Positions 1 through 7,088 of a DNA stretch of 14,095 bases are shown here, piece by piece; position 1 is the stretch's first letter, and every line of letters starts with the position of its first letter. This stretch comes from an uncultured Oscillospiraceae bacterium (lineage in GTDB: Bacteria > Bacillota > Clostridia > Oscillospirales > Oscillospiraceae). The notes beneath the pieces are model-generated. The model ran no database searches. It saw nothing but the letters and a program-made list of their open reading frames with translations, and was not told the DNA's origin. The stretch lies in contig CATZYY010000051.1 in assembly GCA_958426425.1 (NCBI GenBank), positions 1 through 14,095 of the forward strand. The letters run 5' to 3'. Both the position numbers and the translations under genes were made by a program.

Positions 1-871
1 CCTCCTTCGGCACGAAGTCATAGCATCGGAGGTTCTGCGCGATGTCCAGTGCCGCGCCCAGTCGAGTGCATTTTTCATAGGCCAGAGCCGCATGGAGCTT
101 CTCGCTGAAATGCGGCAGCCCCTGGCCCTGCTCGTCCAGCAGGAAGCCCAGGTCGTTCCCGTCGTAGATGAGATCCGCCACTTCTCGGTATTCGCTTACC
201 AAGTCCTTCACTTCCGGGAGGACACAGCGGGCATCCAGTAGCGTACACTCCTGAATGGTATCGACGCTCAGTTCCAGAAGGGCCAGTTCCACTTCATCCG
301 CCTTGTCATCATTCACCATGGAGTAGTCCGGGAGTCGAACCCAGACGCCTTCCGGCTTTTCAGGGGAGGCTATCTTCAGCCGGACGCTCCAGTCCGAATC
401 GTCCAGCTCCGCCAGGTTGTGGCCGGTATAGGGATGCTCCGGCTCCTTTGCGGGATAGATCACATAGCTGCCGCCGATGAAAAGTCCCGGGTGGAGATCC
501 TCATAGCGCCTGCCCAGCTGGTCCAGGTCCACAAAGGGTAGGGCCTCCCTGGGGGCGCCGCTCTCATATTGCAGGAAGAAGCGCCCCAGAGCTTCATAGC
601 TGCCCGCCGGATGGCAGACCTCGTAATCGTGCAGCGTCATCAGGCAGTTGATCGCCTCCACCGCCACGTCCGGCTTCATCCGCAGGACGGTGGCTTGCAG
701 CTCCTCACGGTTTTTTCCCATCAGTTCCTGCAGCCTCCCGGACCGCATGAGCGCCGCGGACAGCTGGTAACTCTCTTTTACAGAAAGGGTCTCTAGTCGA
801 TCTGTCAGCCACTCCCTCTCCGCATTGGTCAATGGAAGACCCAGGAGGGCCTCTTGCCTTTGGTCCATCAT
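1..871 (-). CDS. ArdA-related protein, 3' end cut by window edge
   Basis: About 290 residues are visible; the gene runs off the left edge. The ATG at 871 follows the TGA of the upstream gene with no gap and has AGGAGG six bases before it, inside the end of that gene, so translation is probably coupled. Residues 10-130 resemble the middle and last domains of ArdA: a helical stretch, then LGRFF (95-99), FVDLDQLG (113-120) and GGSYVIYP (123-130). These are in the same order as the ArdA C-terminal signature (LGRY, DYxAxG, GY). Residues 160-290 start another unit, with VWVRLPDYS, a DARCVLPE segment and a GQGLPHFSEK segment, ending at a CYDFVPKE stretch at the edge. The first unit seems to lack the N-terminal ArdA beta domain. 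ArdA proteins mimic DNA and block type I restriction enzymes; whether this divergent copy does so is inference. Confidence 0.7.
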   Translation of the reverse strand, partial: MMDQRQEALLGLPLTNAEREWLTDRLETLSVKESYQLSAALMRSGRLQELMGKNREELQATVLRMKPDVAVEAINCLMTLHDYEVCHPAGSYEALGRFFLQYESGAPREALPFVDLDQLGRRYEDLHPGLFIGGSYVIYPAKEPEHPYTGHNLAELDDSDWSVRLKIASPEKPEGVWVRLPDYSMVNDDKADEVELALLELSVDTIQECTLLDARCVLPEVKDLVSEYREVADLIYDGNDLGFLLDEQGQGLPHFSEKLHAALAYEKCTRLGAALDIAQNLRCYDFVPKE

Positions 872-2065
872 TCATCGCCTCCTCATTTCCATCATTCCGA
901 TATGCTTGTCCTGGATGCGGAACTCCTGTCCGTCCCGGTGCTGGAGCAGGCCATAGCCGGTCTGGATGCAGTGCTCCGGCTCCATCAGGGTTTCTCCGCA
1001 TTCGTGCAGGTTTAAATTGGCCAGAACCTTGTCGGCCATCGGTTTCCCCAGAATCGTCCGGATCTTTTCTCTCGCAAATTCAGAGGGAGAGCTGATCCCC
1101 TCTTTAAGGATGTACTCATCAAGCGTGTCCGCTTGATGCAAAGCAGCGGACAGATCCCGGCACCGCAGGCCCTCCAGCACAGCCTTGTACACTTTCCGCT
1201 GCTCCTGGGACATGGCAGCCGCCGTCTGCGCGAAGCGGTTGACATCTGTGATCGTACCGGCTGCGGAGACCGCATCCCGCATCTCCGGGATCACACAGTC
1301 GATGCAGCGCCACCACAACTCCTGTGAGGATGCCCCACCCAGGCGCTGGGCCACAGCTTCCAGCTCCTCCGGCGCCGCCGGCAGCTTGACCAGGATTGGA
1401 CCGGCGCCGCCCTGTGCGGGGCCATCCCCCTGCCGCCTGGCCACTTCCAGCAGGACCATGTAGTCCGGCTCCGCGATCTCTCTGGCTACGGAAGGCGCCT
1501 GCTTGAGATCGCTGCTCTGGAGGACATATCCCTTTCGCGTGAAGACACCGCCCTCCTCCTTCCGGGCCCGCAGGCCGATGGCCGTGAAGTCCAGCATCTC
1601 GAACACGGTGTCTGAGATCCCTTCCACCTCCGGCACAAAGCCGTTTTCGGCATAAAACCTACCCAGCTGGCTGTCATTGAGGGCCTCCGGCACAACATGG
1701 CAGCAGTCCGCGCTCTCGGTCAGGTCTCGGAGCCTGGTGACGCTGATCCCGCCTCCGCCTTTGGCGGTTTCTATTTGGATCAGGCCATGCAGGGCCGTGC
1801 GGTGAACGCCATTGAGCCGGGTGAGCCGCTCTGCCAGATCATTCAGCTCCGCGAGGCTGTCCTCCCGATCCTGCAAGACCGTCGCCAGTTCCTCGAAGTC
1901 ATAGTAGTCGTCGATCTCCAGGTAGAGGCGGTCGCCTTCCTGCAAGTGCAGCTTGTCCACAGCATCCAGCAGCTCCCAGGGCTGGGCAGGAAGGCCCAGT
2001 CTGGCATAGGCGTCGCTTTCCGAGTCCTCTTTGGCGAGGTAGACGCCAAATACTTTCTCACTCAA
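872..2065 (-). CDS. Tandem ArdA-like antirestriction protein
   Basis: 397 residues. The start is a TTG at 2065 with AGGAGG nine bases upstream; no in-frame ATG fits the ribosome site. Unit 1 (about 1-185) has a beta-type N-terminal part, a helical SLAELNDLAERL segment like the SIGELNRL segment of Tn916 ArdA, then LGRFYAENG (134-142), MLDFTAIG (157-164) and GGVFTRKGYV (172-181). Unit 2 (about 200-390) repeats the order with ILVKLPA, a DVNRFAQTAAAM helix, LDEYIL and ETLMEPEHCIQTGYGLL. The second copy is more diverged: the DYxAxG motif is not intact. ArdA is normally one unit of about 165-180 residues, so this is a double-length relative. The gene lies 34 bases after the DUF4314-like gene and abuts the next ArdA-like gene. 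The family assignment is my recognition of motifs; target and activity are unknown. Confidence 0.72.
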   Translation of the reverse strand: MSEKVFGVYLAKEDSESDAYARLGLPAQPWELLDAVDKLHLQEGDRLYLEIDDYYDFEELATVLQDREDSLAELNDLAERLTRLNGVHRTALHGLIQIETAKGGGGISVTRLRDLTESADCCHVVPEALNDSQLGRFYAENGFVPEVEGISDTVFEMLDFTAIGLRARKEEGGVFTRKGYVLQSSDLKQAPSVAREIAEPDYMVLLEVARRQGDGPAQGGAGPILVKLPAAPEELEAVAQRLGGASSQELWWRCIDCVIPEMRDAVSAAGTITDVNRFAQTAAAMSQEQRKVYKAVLEGLRCRDLSAALHQADTLDEYILKEGISSPSEFAREKIRTILGKPMADKVLANLNLHECGETLMEPEHCIQTGYGLLQHRDGQEFRIQDKHIGMMEMRRR

Positions 2066-2099
2066 TTCAGATTTCCTCCTTTTCAGCTTGCTGAGGGAC

Positions 2100-3083
2100 T
2101 CACGGCCCCTTCATTTCCAGGTTGTTTTTTGTGCCCAGAATCCGCTCCTGGACCACAGGGTCTGCCATGGGGATGTCCCAACCGTGCATACAGCCGGCCA
2201 GCATCGCCCGCTCCTGAGCCGGGGTGATGCCCTGCCGCCGGTTGTTGTAGTCCGCCACATAGCGGTTCTGGGCCCTGTCACCGGTGCACCACTTGCTGGG
2301 GAAGTACCCTTTTACGCCCTTCTTGATGCAGATCAGTGACCCTTCCCCCGGCAGGACGGACCAGCACAGGTCAGGGAGCCGGGTGAGGGAATCGGGGCTG
2401 AATTTTTCTTCCTCTGTCAGGATCGTCCAGTTCCCGTTGTTCCAGAGATGTACATTCAGGACGCCGTCGTTCACCTCGATCTCTCTCTGCTCAAAGCCCT
2501 CTCCCCAGCCATCGGAGGCCTGCCCGCTGATGAAATCCGCCAGCGCTTCCTTCTCCTCCGGCGTCAGGGTTCCAATTACTTTGCACTCTGCAATGCCCCA
2601 GAGCTGACCGTCCCGGGTTTCTACATCGAAGGTCGCAGACTGGACCTTATCGTTGACACCGTCCTGCTCGTCATACCAGTGCATCATCCCGCGGTCTGCT
2701 TCCGCCGGCTTTCGGTTGTCCACCAGGGCTGTTCGAATCGCCCCCTCATAGCCCCGCAAGTCTCTGCCGTTCAGGTCATACCCGTACTCCTCCCGGTCGC
2801 CCCACTCGTCATATCCGAAGAATTCCGCCGTCAGCGGCATGTAGAATTTGACTGTCCGGGCCTCCGGAGGCAGGATACGGAAACGGTCCACGCCAATCGC
2901 AAGAGGCAGCATCCTGCCATCGTCCCAGTTCACATGAAACTGGCCGGCATCGTCAATGTGGTCCAGGGTGCCCATGCTGCCGGGTGCGACAGGGTTGGAA
3001 TCGTCCTTCATTTCACTGAGCCGGACCCGGTATCCGGCGGGGTACTGCTCCCGCAGAAACTCCAGCCACTCCTTTTGGATCAT
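2100..3083 (-). CDS. DUF4314-like mobile-element protein
   Basis: 327 residues. I chose the ATG at 3083 (MIQKEWLEFL) over the upstream ATG at 3125 because it forms an ATGA overlap with the preceding gene and has GGGAGGT five bases before it. Residues 1-75 resemble the DUF4314 domain: YPAGYRVRL, PGSMGTLDHID, FHVNWDDGR and a GVDRFRIL end, a small beta domain common in Firmicutes conjugative elements. The middle part (EYGYDLNGRDL, a DRGMMHWYDEQDGV segment, VQSATFDVE, ISGQASDGWGEGFEQREI) looks like a second conserved domain often carried by such proteins, of unknown function. The C-terminal 90 residues include a CTGDRAQNRYVADYNNRRQG stretch and end in LEMKGP. No catalytic motif is clear. It sits between anti-restriction-like genes, so a role in element establishment is plausible but not shown. 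Confidence 0.72.
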   Translation of the reverse strand: MIQKEWLEFLREQYPAGYRVRLSEMKDDSNPVAPGSMGTLDHIDDAGQFHVNWDDGRMLPLAIGVDRFRILPPEARTVKFYMPLTAEFFGYDEWGDREEYGYDLNGRDLRGYEGAIRTALVDNRKPAEADRGMMHWYDEQDGVNDKVQSATFDVETRDGQLWGIAECKVIGTLTPEEKEALADFISGQASDGWGEGFEQREIEVNDGVLNVHLWNNGNWTILTEEEKFSPDSLTRLPDLCWSVLPGEGSLICIKKGVKGYFPSKWCTGDRAQNRYVADYNNRRQGITPAQERAMLAGCMHGWDIPMADPVVQERILGTKNNLEMKGP

Positions 3084-4129
3084 TTCAGACCTCCCATCTT
3101 CATGTCCCGCATGGGGGCGCTCCACTCCAACTCACGGCGGATCAGCTGCACCGCCTCAAAGATCGCCGGGTCATTACGAAAGCTGTCCATCTGCCTGTGA
3201 TCCTGGAAGAATACCTGCTCCCCATCCGCTTCCCGCAGGAAGTCCACCGTGGCGATCCCGTCCTTGGTAACGCCCAGCCGTTTCTCCGGCCGGGTGCTGT
3301 CCCGATAGAGGCGGACCGCATCCTCCAGCGTCAGATCCCGGTGGATCTGCTCATCCGGCGTATTGCAATCCGTCATCACGAACCAGGCATAGGTGTGGGG
3401 GCGGTCGGGATCAGCGGCTTCCCGGAGCGCCTGCTTCCCAGCCTCCGTCATGCCGTAATTGCAGGCCCGCCGGGGATTTTCCTCTCCGGCGAAGTCCAGC
3501 AGGAGATCGTCCGCCGCTTTCCGCACCGCAGGATCATCCGTCAGCGTCTCATAGCGGAAGCCGGTGGTGGCCTGATACGGAAGCTCCTCCCGAATGGTGT
3601 CCAGGTATTTCTGCGCATCCGTAAAGGTCTGTTCCTCCCCGCTGGCATAGGTCACCCGGCCCACCAGAGCCTCTTTTTGCGTCAGTCGCTGCTGGCGGAG
3701 ATCGTAGCAGTACAGATAGCCCTGATAATGGCCCGGCAGCGGGGTACAGCGCAGGCAGTAGCGGTAGTGCTCTGTTTCCGCAATGTAGCCGTGGGTGGAG
3801 CCCCCGTCCGCGATGGCACCGCCGTGGCTGCCGCAATAGGCTCGCATGGATTTCAGATCCTTCAGAGGACCGCTGCGCTGCAGTTCGTCCACGACCTGCT
3901 GGAGCTCCTTCTGAAACTCCGGGGTCTTCAGCGGCTCGTCACCACGTCCCCACCACGAGGCCCAGAATTCCCCGCCGCCTTGCCCGAAGTCCATCCGCAG
4001 GTGGCCCACGGTGCCGAGCGCCTGATCTTCGCCTTCTTCCATCTGGGAGTAGAAAAGGCCCGCCTCCTCAACGGAAGCGGGCCTCAGCTGAATATTCAGT
4101 TTGCTCTGCTGGACTGGCTTCTGTTTCAT
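3080..4129 (-). CDS. Conserved element protein, possible YodL-like C-terminal region
   Basis: 349 residues. The ATG at 4129 is preferred because AAAGGAG lies nine bases upstream; the ATG at 4138 touches the ribosome site directly. The N-terminal half (GTVGHLRMDFG, EFWASWW, then GPLKDLKSMRAYCGSHGG and a TEHYRYCLRC segment) belongs to a family I recognise from integrative elements of gut Firmicutes, with no known function. The C-terminal part (about 250-340) has DLTLEDAVRLYRDSTRPEKR, LGVTKDGIATVDFL and DSFRNDPAIFEAVQLIRREL. That pattern resembles YodL or large-polyvalent-protein associated domains, which are often fused to anti-defence proteins; this reading is weak. The protein ends DMKMGGLK, and the GG codons (GGA GGT) supply the ribosome site of the next gene. 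It is the first gene after the AT-rich gap that carries -10 like sequences, so it may lead its own transcript. Confidence 0.7.
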   Translation of the reverse strand: MKQKPVQQSKLNIQLRPASVEEAGLFYSQMEEGEDQALGTVGHLRMDFGQGGGEFWASWWGRGDEPLKTPEFQKELQQVVDELQRSGPLKDLKSMRAYCGSHGGAIADGGSTHGYIAETEHYRYCLRCTPLPGHYQGYLYCYDLRQQRLTQKEALVGRVTYASGEEQTFTDAQKYLDTIREELPYQATTGFRYETLTDDPAVRKAADDLLLDFAGEENPRRACNYGMTEAGKQALREAADPDRPHTYAWFVMTDCNTPDEQIHRDLTLEDAVRLYRDSTRPEKRLGVTKDGIATVDFLREADGEQVFFQDHRQMDSFRNDPAIFEAVQLIRRELEWSAPMRDMKMGGLK

Positions 4130-4138
4130 TCCTGTCAT

Positions 4139-4234
4139 CTCCTTTTATTTCTTGGTAAGACCACAACATACCATTATATTATAGAAATAGCCAGTACTTT
4201 TTTCGCTGTATGATTACAGGAAAAACCGTGTGCC
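4139..4234 (-). promoter_or_regulatory. AT-rich intergenic gap with two overlapping -10 like hexamers
   Basis: On the minus strand two TATAAT hexamers share one base, at 4178-4183 and 4173-4178, about 45-55 bases before the start at 4129. No convincing -35 box lies 16-18 bases upstream. The gap is much richer in A and T than the coding DNA around it, as expected for a promoter. It splits the minus-strand cluster into an upstream group (7087, 6194 and 4981 starts) and a downstream group (4129 onward). There is no clear terminator hairpin, so read-through from upstream is possible. Confidence 0.4.
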
Positions 4235-4981
4235 CTACTTCATTTTCATGGTCTCCCGTATCTGCTGTCTCGGCGCCACCATGATTTTTTCCAGGCGGTC
4301 GGGATTTACGATAACTTCAGACTCCTTTCTTCCGCTAAAGTAGGCGCAAATATCGTCCTTTTTGATTTGGGCCGTGTATACGGTGCCGTCTTTTCCGAAT
4401 CGGTGAGCAAACCACTCCGCAGTCTTTCGGTCCAATGTCCAGGACAGGGCCTTGACATTGCCCTTGTCGGCAGATGCGACACCGCGATACACAGTCACAG
4501 GGTCCCCCAATGACTGATACCTCTGCCAGTCCTTCTGATCCATGAGGTACTCCGGCGAGACGGACTTGAACAGTGCAAGCAGTTCTCTTGTGCCGACGTT
4601 CCTGTCGGCATTGGGGAACTCACTCATGATCCAGGCATCTGACAGGAGCTGCCCCAGGTCTTTCTCTGAAAGATAGGGAGCCGCATACTTTATGAAGGTC
4701 AGATAGTAGGGCTTGTTGAGCAGCATAAAAATCTGGGACACGTTTTTTGCCTTGTCGATCTGCTCCCCAACTCTTTTTCGCCAGCGGTCCAAGTCGGTCG
4801 GATGGTTGAACAGGTCTGCCTGGGTGAAATTCCCCTGCTCGTCAGGGAAAAACACAACTCCGGTATTGGTAAACGGATGGCTCACGATCATAGGGGAGAA
4901 CTCTGTCGGCTGGATCTCCACATCCAGAAGCGCGTGTGCCACCAGTTTTACCTGTTCCAAATCCGTATTACGTGAGTTCAT
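4235..4981 (-). CDS. ADP-ribosyltransferase-like protein (R-S-ExE pattern)
   Basis: 248 residues. The ATG at 4981 has GGAGG five bases upstream; an earlier in-frame start at 5074 would overlap the previous gene and lacks that site. Residues 1-150 are mostly helical with no domain I recognise. Residues 160-248 carry an order typical of ADP-ribosyltransferases of the R-S-E class: VYRGV (Arg166), ALSWTLD (Ser180, Thr182) followed by KTAEWFAHRFG, VYTAQI, then RKESEVIVNP (Glu220 and Glu222, an ExE motif). The 14-residue gap from Arg to Ser is shorter than in well-known ART toxins, so the call is tentative. If active it would transfer ADP-ribose from NAD to a protein or nucleic acid. There is no signal peptide. 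Phage and element ARTs can act as anti-defence or host-takeover enzymes; a toxin role is the alternative. No immunity gene is evident next to it. The protein ends ETMKMK. Confidence 0.55.
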   Translation of the reverse strand: MNSRNTDLEQVKLVAHALLDVEIQPTEFSPMIVSHPFTNTGVVFFPDEQGNFTQADLFNHPTDLDRWRKRVGEQIDKAKNVSQIFMLLNKPYYLTFIKYAAPYLSEKDLGQLLSDAWIMSEFPNADRNVGTRELLALFKSVSPEYLMDQKDWQRYQSLGDPVTVYRGVASADKGNVKALSWTLDRKTAEWFAHRFGKDGTVYTAQIKKDDICAYFSGRKESEVIVNPDRLEKIMVAPRQQIRETMKMK

Positions 4982-5054
4982 ATCCGTCCTCCTTCGCCAC
5001 AATACATTCTGCAGAAAATGTCCGCGTCCCGATATCTGAGGGAACCACCCGCGA

Positions 5055-6194
5055 TCATCTGACAAGCCCTCCAAACTTCATTGCCTGCTCCTGGGAGTGC
5101 TGCTCCATAGGCTTCGAAACGCGGCGGATGGCAGCGAATCGGGTCCTCATGACGCCGTCCCGCTCCATGGCCTCCTCACCGTATCCCTCAAAATCCATAA
5201 ATCTGCCCATGGCTTTCAGAACCGCCTGATCTGCCCCGATCCGCCGTAAGGAAGCCTTTCCGTATGCCTCCAAGTCCACCGGGACCCGCTCGTAATTGTC
5301 CCGCTCAAAAGCCAATTTGAGAGCGTCCTGAAAGGTCTCCGGCTGCTGCGCTTCCAGAATGGCAAGGTATTTCTCCACCTCGTGGTCCGCCTGCCGCATC
5401 GTCACCAGACAGGATGCCAGTTCGTTTGCGGACTCGACCGTGATCAGGTCGGAGGGGACCAGCACCGAGAGATACGGGAATTCATAGTGTACCGAGACGA
5501 TCTCCGCCTCTGCGAAATCTGTGATGTCCAGAGACTCTTTTGCCCATCGCAGAGATTCCGGGGAAGCAGGCAGGGCAAGTGTGTGGGATAGGCCGCTGCC
5601 GGTCCGAAGGTCCAACGAAATCACGCCAGTTATCTCCTCATTGCGGCGTTGGAGGATTCCGGGCAGTTCCGCCTTTTGCACTGCGTAACCGCCGCGGCAG
5701 AACGCTCCGCCGTGATTGCTGTAGAATTCCTGACCGATTGCCTGGTAGTCCAGATAGGGCCGGAGGTGATCCGGACACTCGAAAGCGCCTTGATTTACCA
5801 AATACCGCCCAAGCGCGCTTCCTGTCCCCACCTCCGGCAGCAGCACATACTCGTCCAGGCAATCCGCCAGCTTCATGACGTCATCCACACCCCGGATCAT
5901 GTTGGCGTCCAGCATCCCCTCAAATTTCAGGCAGGACTCCAGATCCAGCGGCTGAAGCTTCTCCGCCAGAGCCGCGACTTTTTGCAAGCTGCCAGGCTGG
6001 CTGAGATCCGTATTTTGAATATAGTCGCCAAGGTTTTTCACGCTGCTGGATACATTCAAGATTCTTGTCGTGGCAGTATCCTCGCTGATCACATCAAGCC
6101 GAGCTATCGCCTCCTCGATCTTCTCCTGGGGAGCCGGAAGCCTGATGTAGATGCCCTCCAGGTCCTTTCCGCGGGTCAAATGCAATGTAATCAT
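5055..6194 (-). CDS. Tandem ArdA-like antirestriction protein
   Basis: 379 residues, start ATG at 6194 overlapping the previous stop (ATGA) with GGGAGG eight bases upstream inside the previous gene. Unit 1 (1-174) is a nearly standard-length ArdA-like protein: beta N-terminus with GIYIRLPA, a QKVAALAEKLQPL helix, DVMKLADCLDEYVLLPEV, LGRYLVNQGAFECPDHLRPY (128-147), LDYQAIGQEF and GGYAV. This lines up with the Tn916 ArdA end (YYIEETG, SLQNYIDYQAYGRDL). Unit 2 (about 190-360) repeats it: LALPASPESL, SANELASCL, YERVPVDLEAYGKASLRRIG (301-320) and FMDFEGYGEE (332-341). Many Asp and Glu residues fit a DNA-mimic protein. It ends AMKFGGLVR. This is the clearest ArdA relative in the window. Double-length architecture is unusual compared with classic ArdA, which dimerises; the two units might form an internal pseudo-dimer. 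Confidence 0.78.
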   Translation of the reverse strand: MITLHLTRGKDLEGIYIRLPAPQEKIEEAIARLDVISEDTATTRILNVSSSVKNLGDYIQNTDLSQPGSLQKVAALAEKLQPLDLESCLKFEGMLDANMIRGVDDVMKLADCLDEYVLLPEVGTGSALGRYLVNQGAFECPDHLRPYLDYQAIGQEFYSNHGGAFCRGGYAVQKAELPGILQRRNEEITGVISLDLRTGSGLSHTLALPASPESLRWAKESLDITDFAEAEIVSVHYEFPYLSVLVPSDLITVESANELASCLVTMRQADHEVEKYLAILEAQQPETFQDALKLAFERDNYERVPVDLEAYGKASLRRIGADQAVLKAMGRFMDFEGYGEEAMERDGVMRTRFAAIRRVSKPMEQHSQEQAMKFGGLVR

Positions 6195-7087
6195 CTCGAA
6201 AAGCCTCCCATCTGCATTTCCGGTCCGGCGTGCTTCTGTTCAGCCGGGGGCCTTATCAGCAGTTCCGACAGGATCTGCGGACCCTTGTAGGCAACATAGC
6301 CCTGATCATTGAAAACGCCGCCTTCAGCGTTGATCTGCTTTTGTCCGTATGCTTCATAGTCGATAAAAGGCGTCAGATCATCGTCCAGGTCGAAGTGGCC
6401 GGACTCCCGGATCATGAACTCGCCATACTCTCTTGGAGATTGGATGCCGGGGACAAAATCGAACAGACCCAGGTTTTGGGCCAGAGCTGTCATCTCCGTC
6501 GCCGACCGCGGATTTGCCATCTGCACAACTGCTCCAAGCTTTACCCTCTGGGCATCATCCAGCAGCGCGATGGCGCTTGCCAGCTGGTTCAAATCACTCA
6601 GAGACTCATGCTCCACGTCCAGTCGGGAATCAATTTCGTTGGGAGCCATGCTTTCCGAAAGACGGATATGGAGGTCATCCGTGCCTTCAAACCCGCTCCT
6701 TTCAAGAGCTCTCCCCAGCCGCTGTGCACTGGAGGGCAGGAAGACCCATGTGGTGGCGCTGTTCATGCTCAATTCCGATTTATGGCTCAGACCGAGCAAA
6801 AAGACACTGTCCCTATCCTGATACAGCGGGAAGTTCTGGCCGTCATAGACAGGGCGGAGCTGCATCCCGTTGTCGTAGATCACGCCATACGGCGTGATGG
6901 TGCCGTCACCATCGCCGATCAGCAGCAGCGCAGTTTCATACCCGTCCACGTTCTCCAGTTCTTCACGGGAGGCGGAGCCGCCGTTCACGTCCAGATAATG
7001 GCGGCGGCCGACTTTCTCCAAATCAGAAAAGTCGGTGATCACCGTTGTCTCCTGGCAGCAAAACGTCAGGTCGATCAGATGGCTCAT
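6191..7087 (-). CDS. ArdA-like protein with extra N-terminal domain, start at a recombination seam
   Basis: 298 residues from the ATG at 7087. Residues 1-105 (MSHLIDLTFC, VGRRHYLDVNGGSASREEL, TPYGVIYDNGMQLRPVYDGQ) form a beta-rich domain I do not recognise. Residues 110-270 form one ArdA-like unit: WVFLPSS, SLSDLNQLASAIALL, ALAQNLGLFDFVPGI, YGEFMIRESG (221-230), FIDYEAYGQK (241-250), GYVAYK (263-268). It ends PEMQMGGFSR and couples to the next gene by an ATGA overlap. No ribosome site precedes the ATG, and the opposite-strand polymerase sequence begins within a few bases of it. The gene may therefore have lost its native leader and promoter, or even some N-terminal codons. The frame stays open to 7180, but that extension is antisense to the polymerase remnant and is unlikely to be native. 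Confidence 0.7.
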   Translation of the reverse strand: MSHLIDLTFCCQETTVITDFSDLEKVGRRHYLDVNGGSASREELENVDGYETALLLIGDGDGTITPYGVIYDNGMQLRPVYDGQNFPLYQDRDSVFLLGLSHKSELSMNSATTWVFLPSSAQRLGRALERSGFEGTDDLHIRLSESMAPNEIDSRLDVEHESLSDLNQLASAIALLDDAQRVKLGAVVQMANPRSATEMTALAQNLGLFDFVPGIQSPREYGEFMIRESGHFDLDDDLTPFIDYEAYGQKQINAEGGVFNDQGYVAYKGPQILSELLIRPPAEQKHAGPEMQMGGFSR

Positions 7088-7088
7088 A

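Noticed and set aside
705..1001. 98-codon minus frame starting at 875 or 1001
   Set aside because: The ArdA-related frame starting at 871 covers it with coupled start, ribosome site and family motifs; this frame ends early and lacks them.
3197..4213. 338-codon open frame on the plus strand
   Set aside because: Antisense of the well-supported gene at 3080-4129; composition (Leu, Arg, Ile rich) is typical of a shadow.
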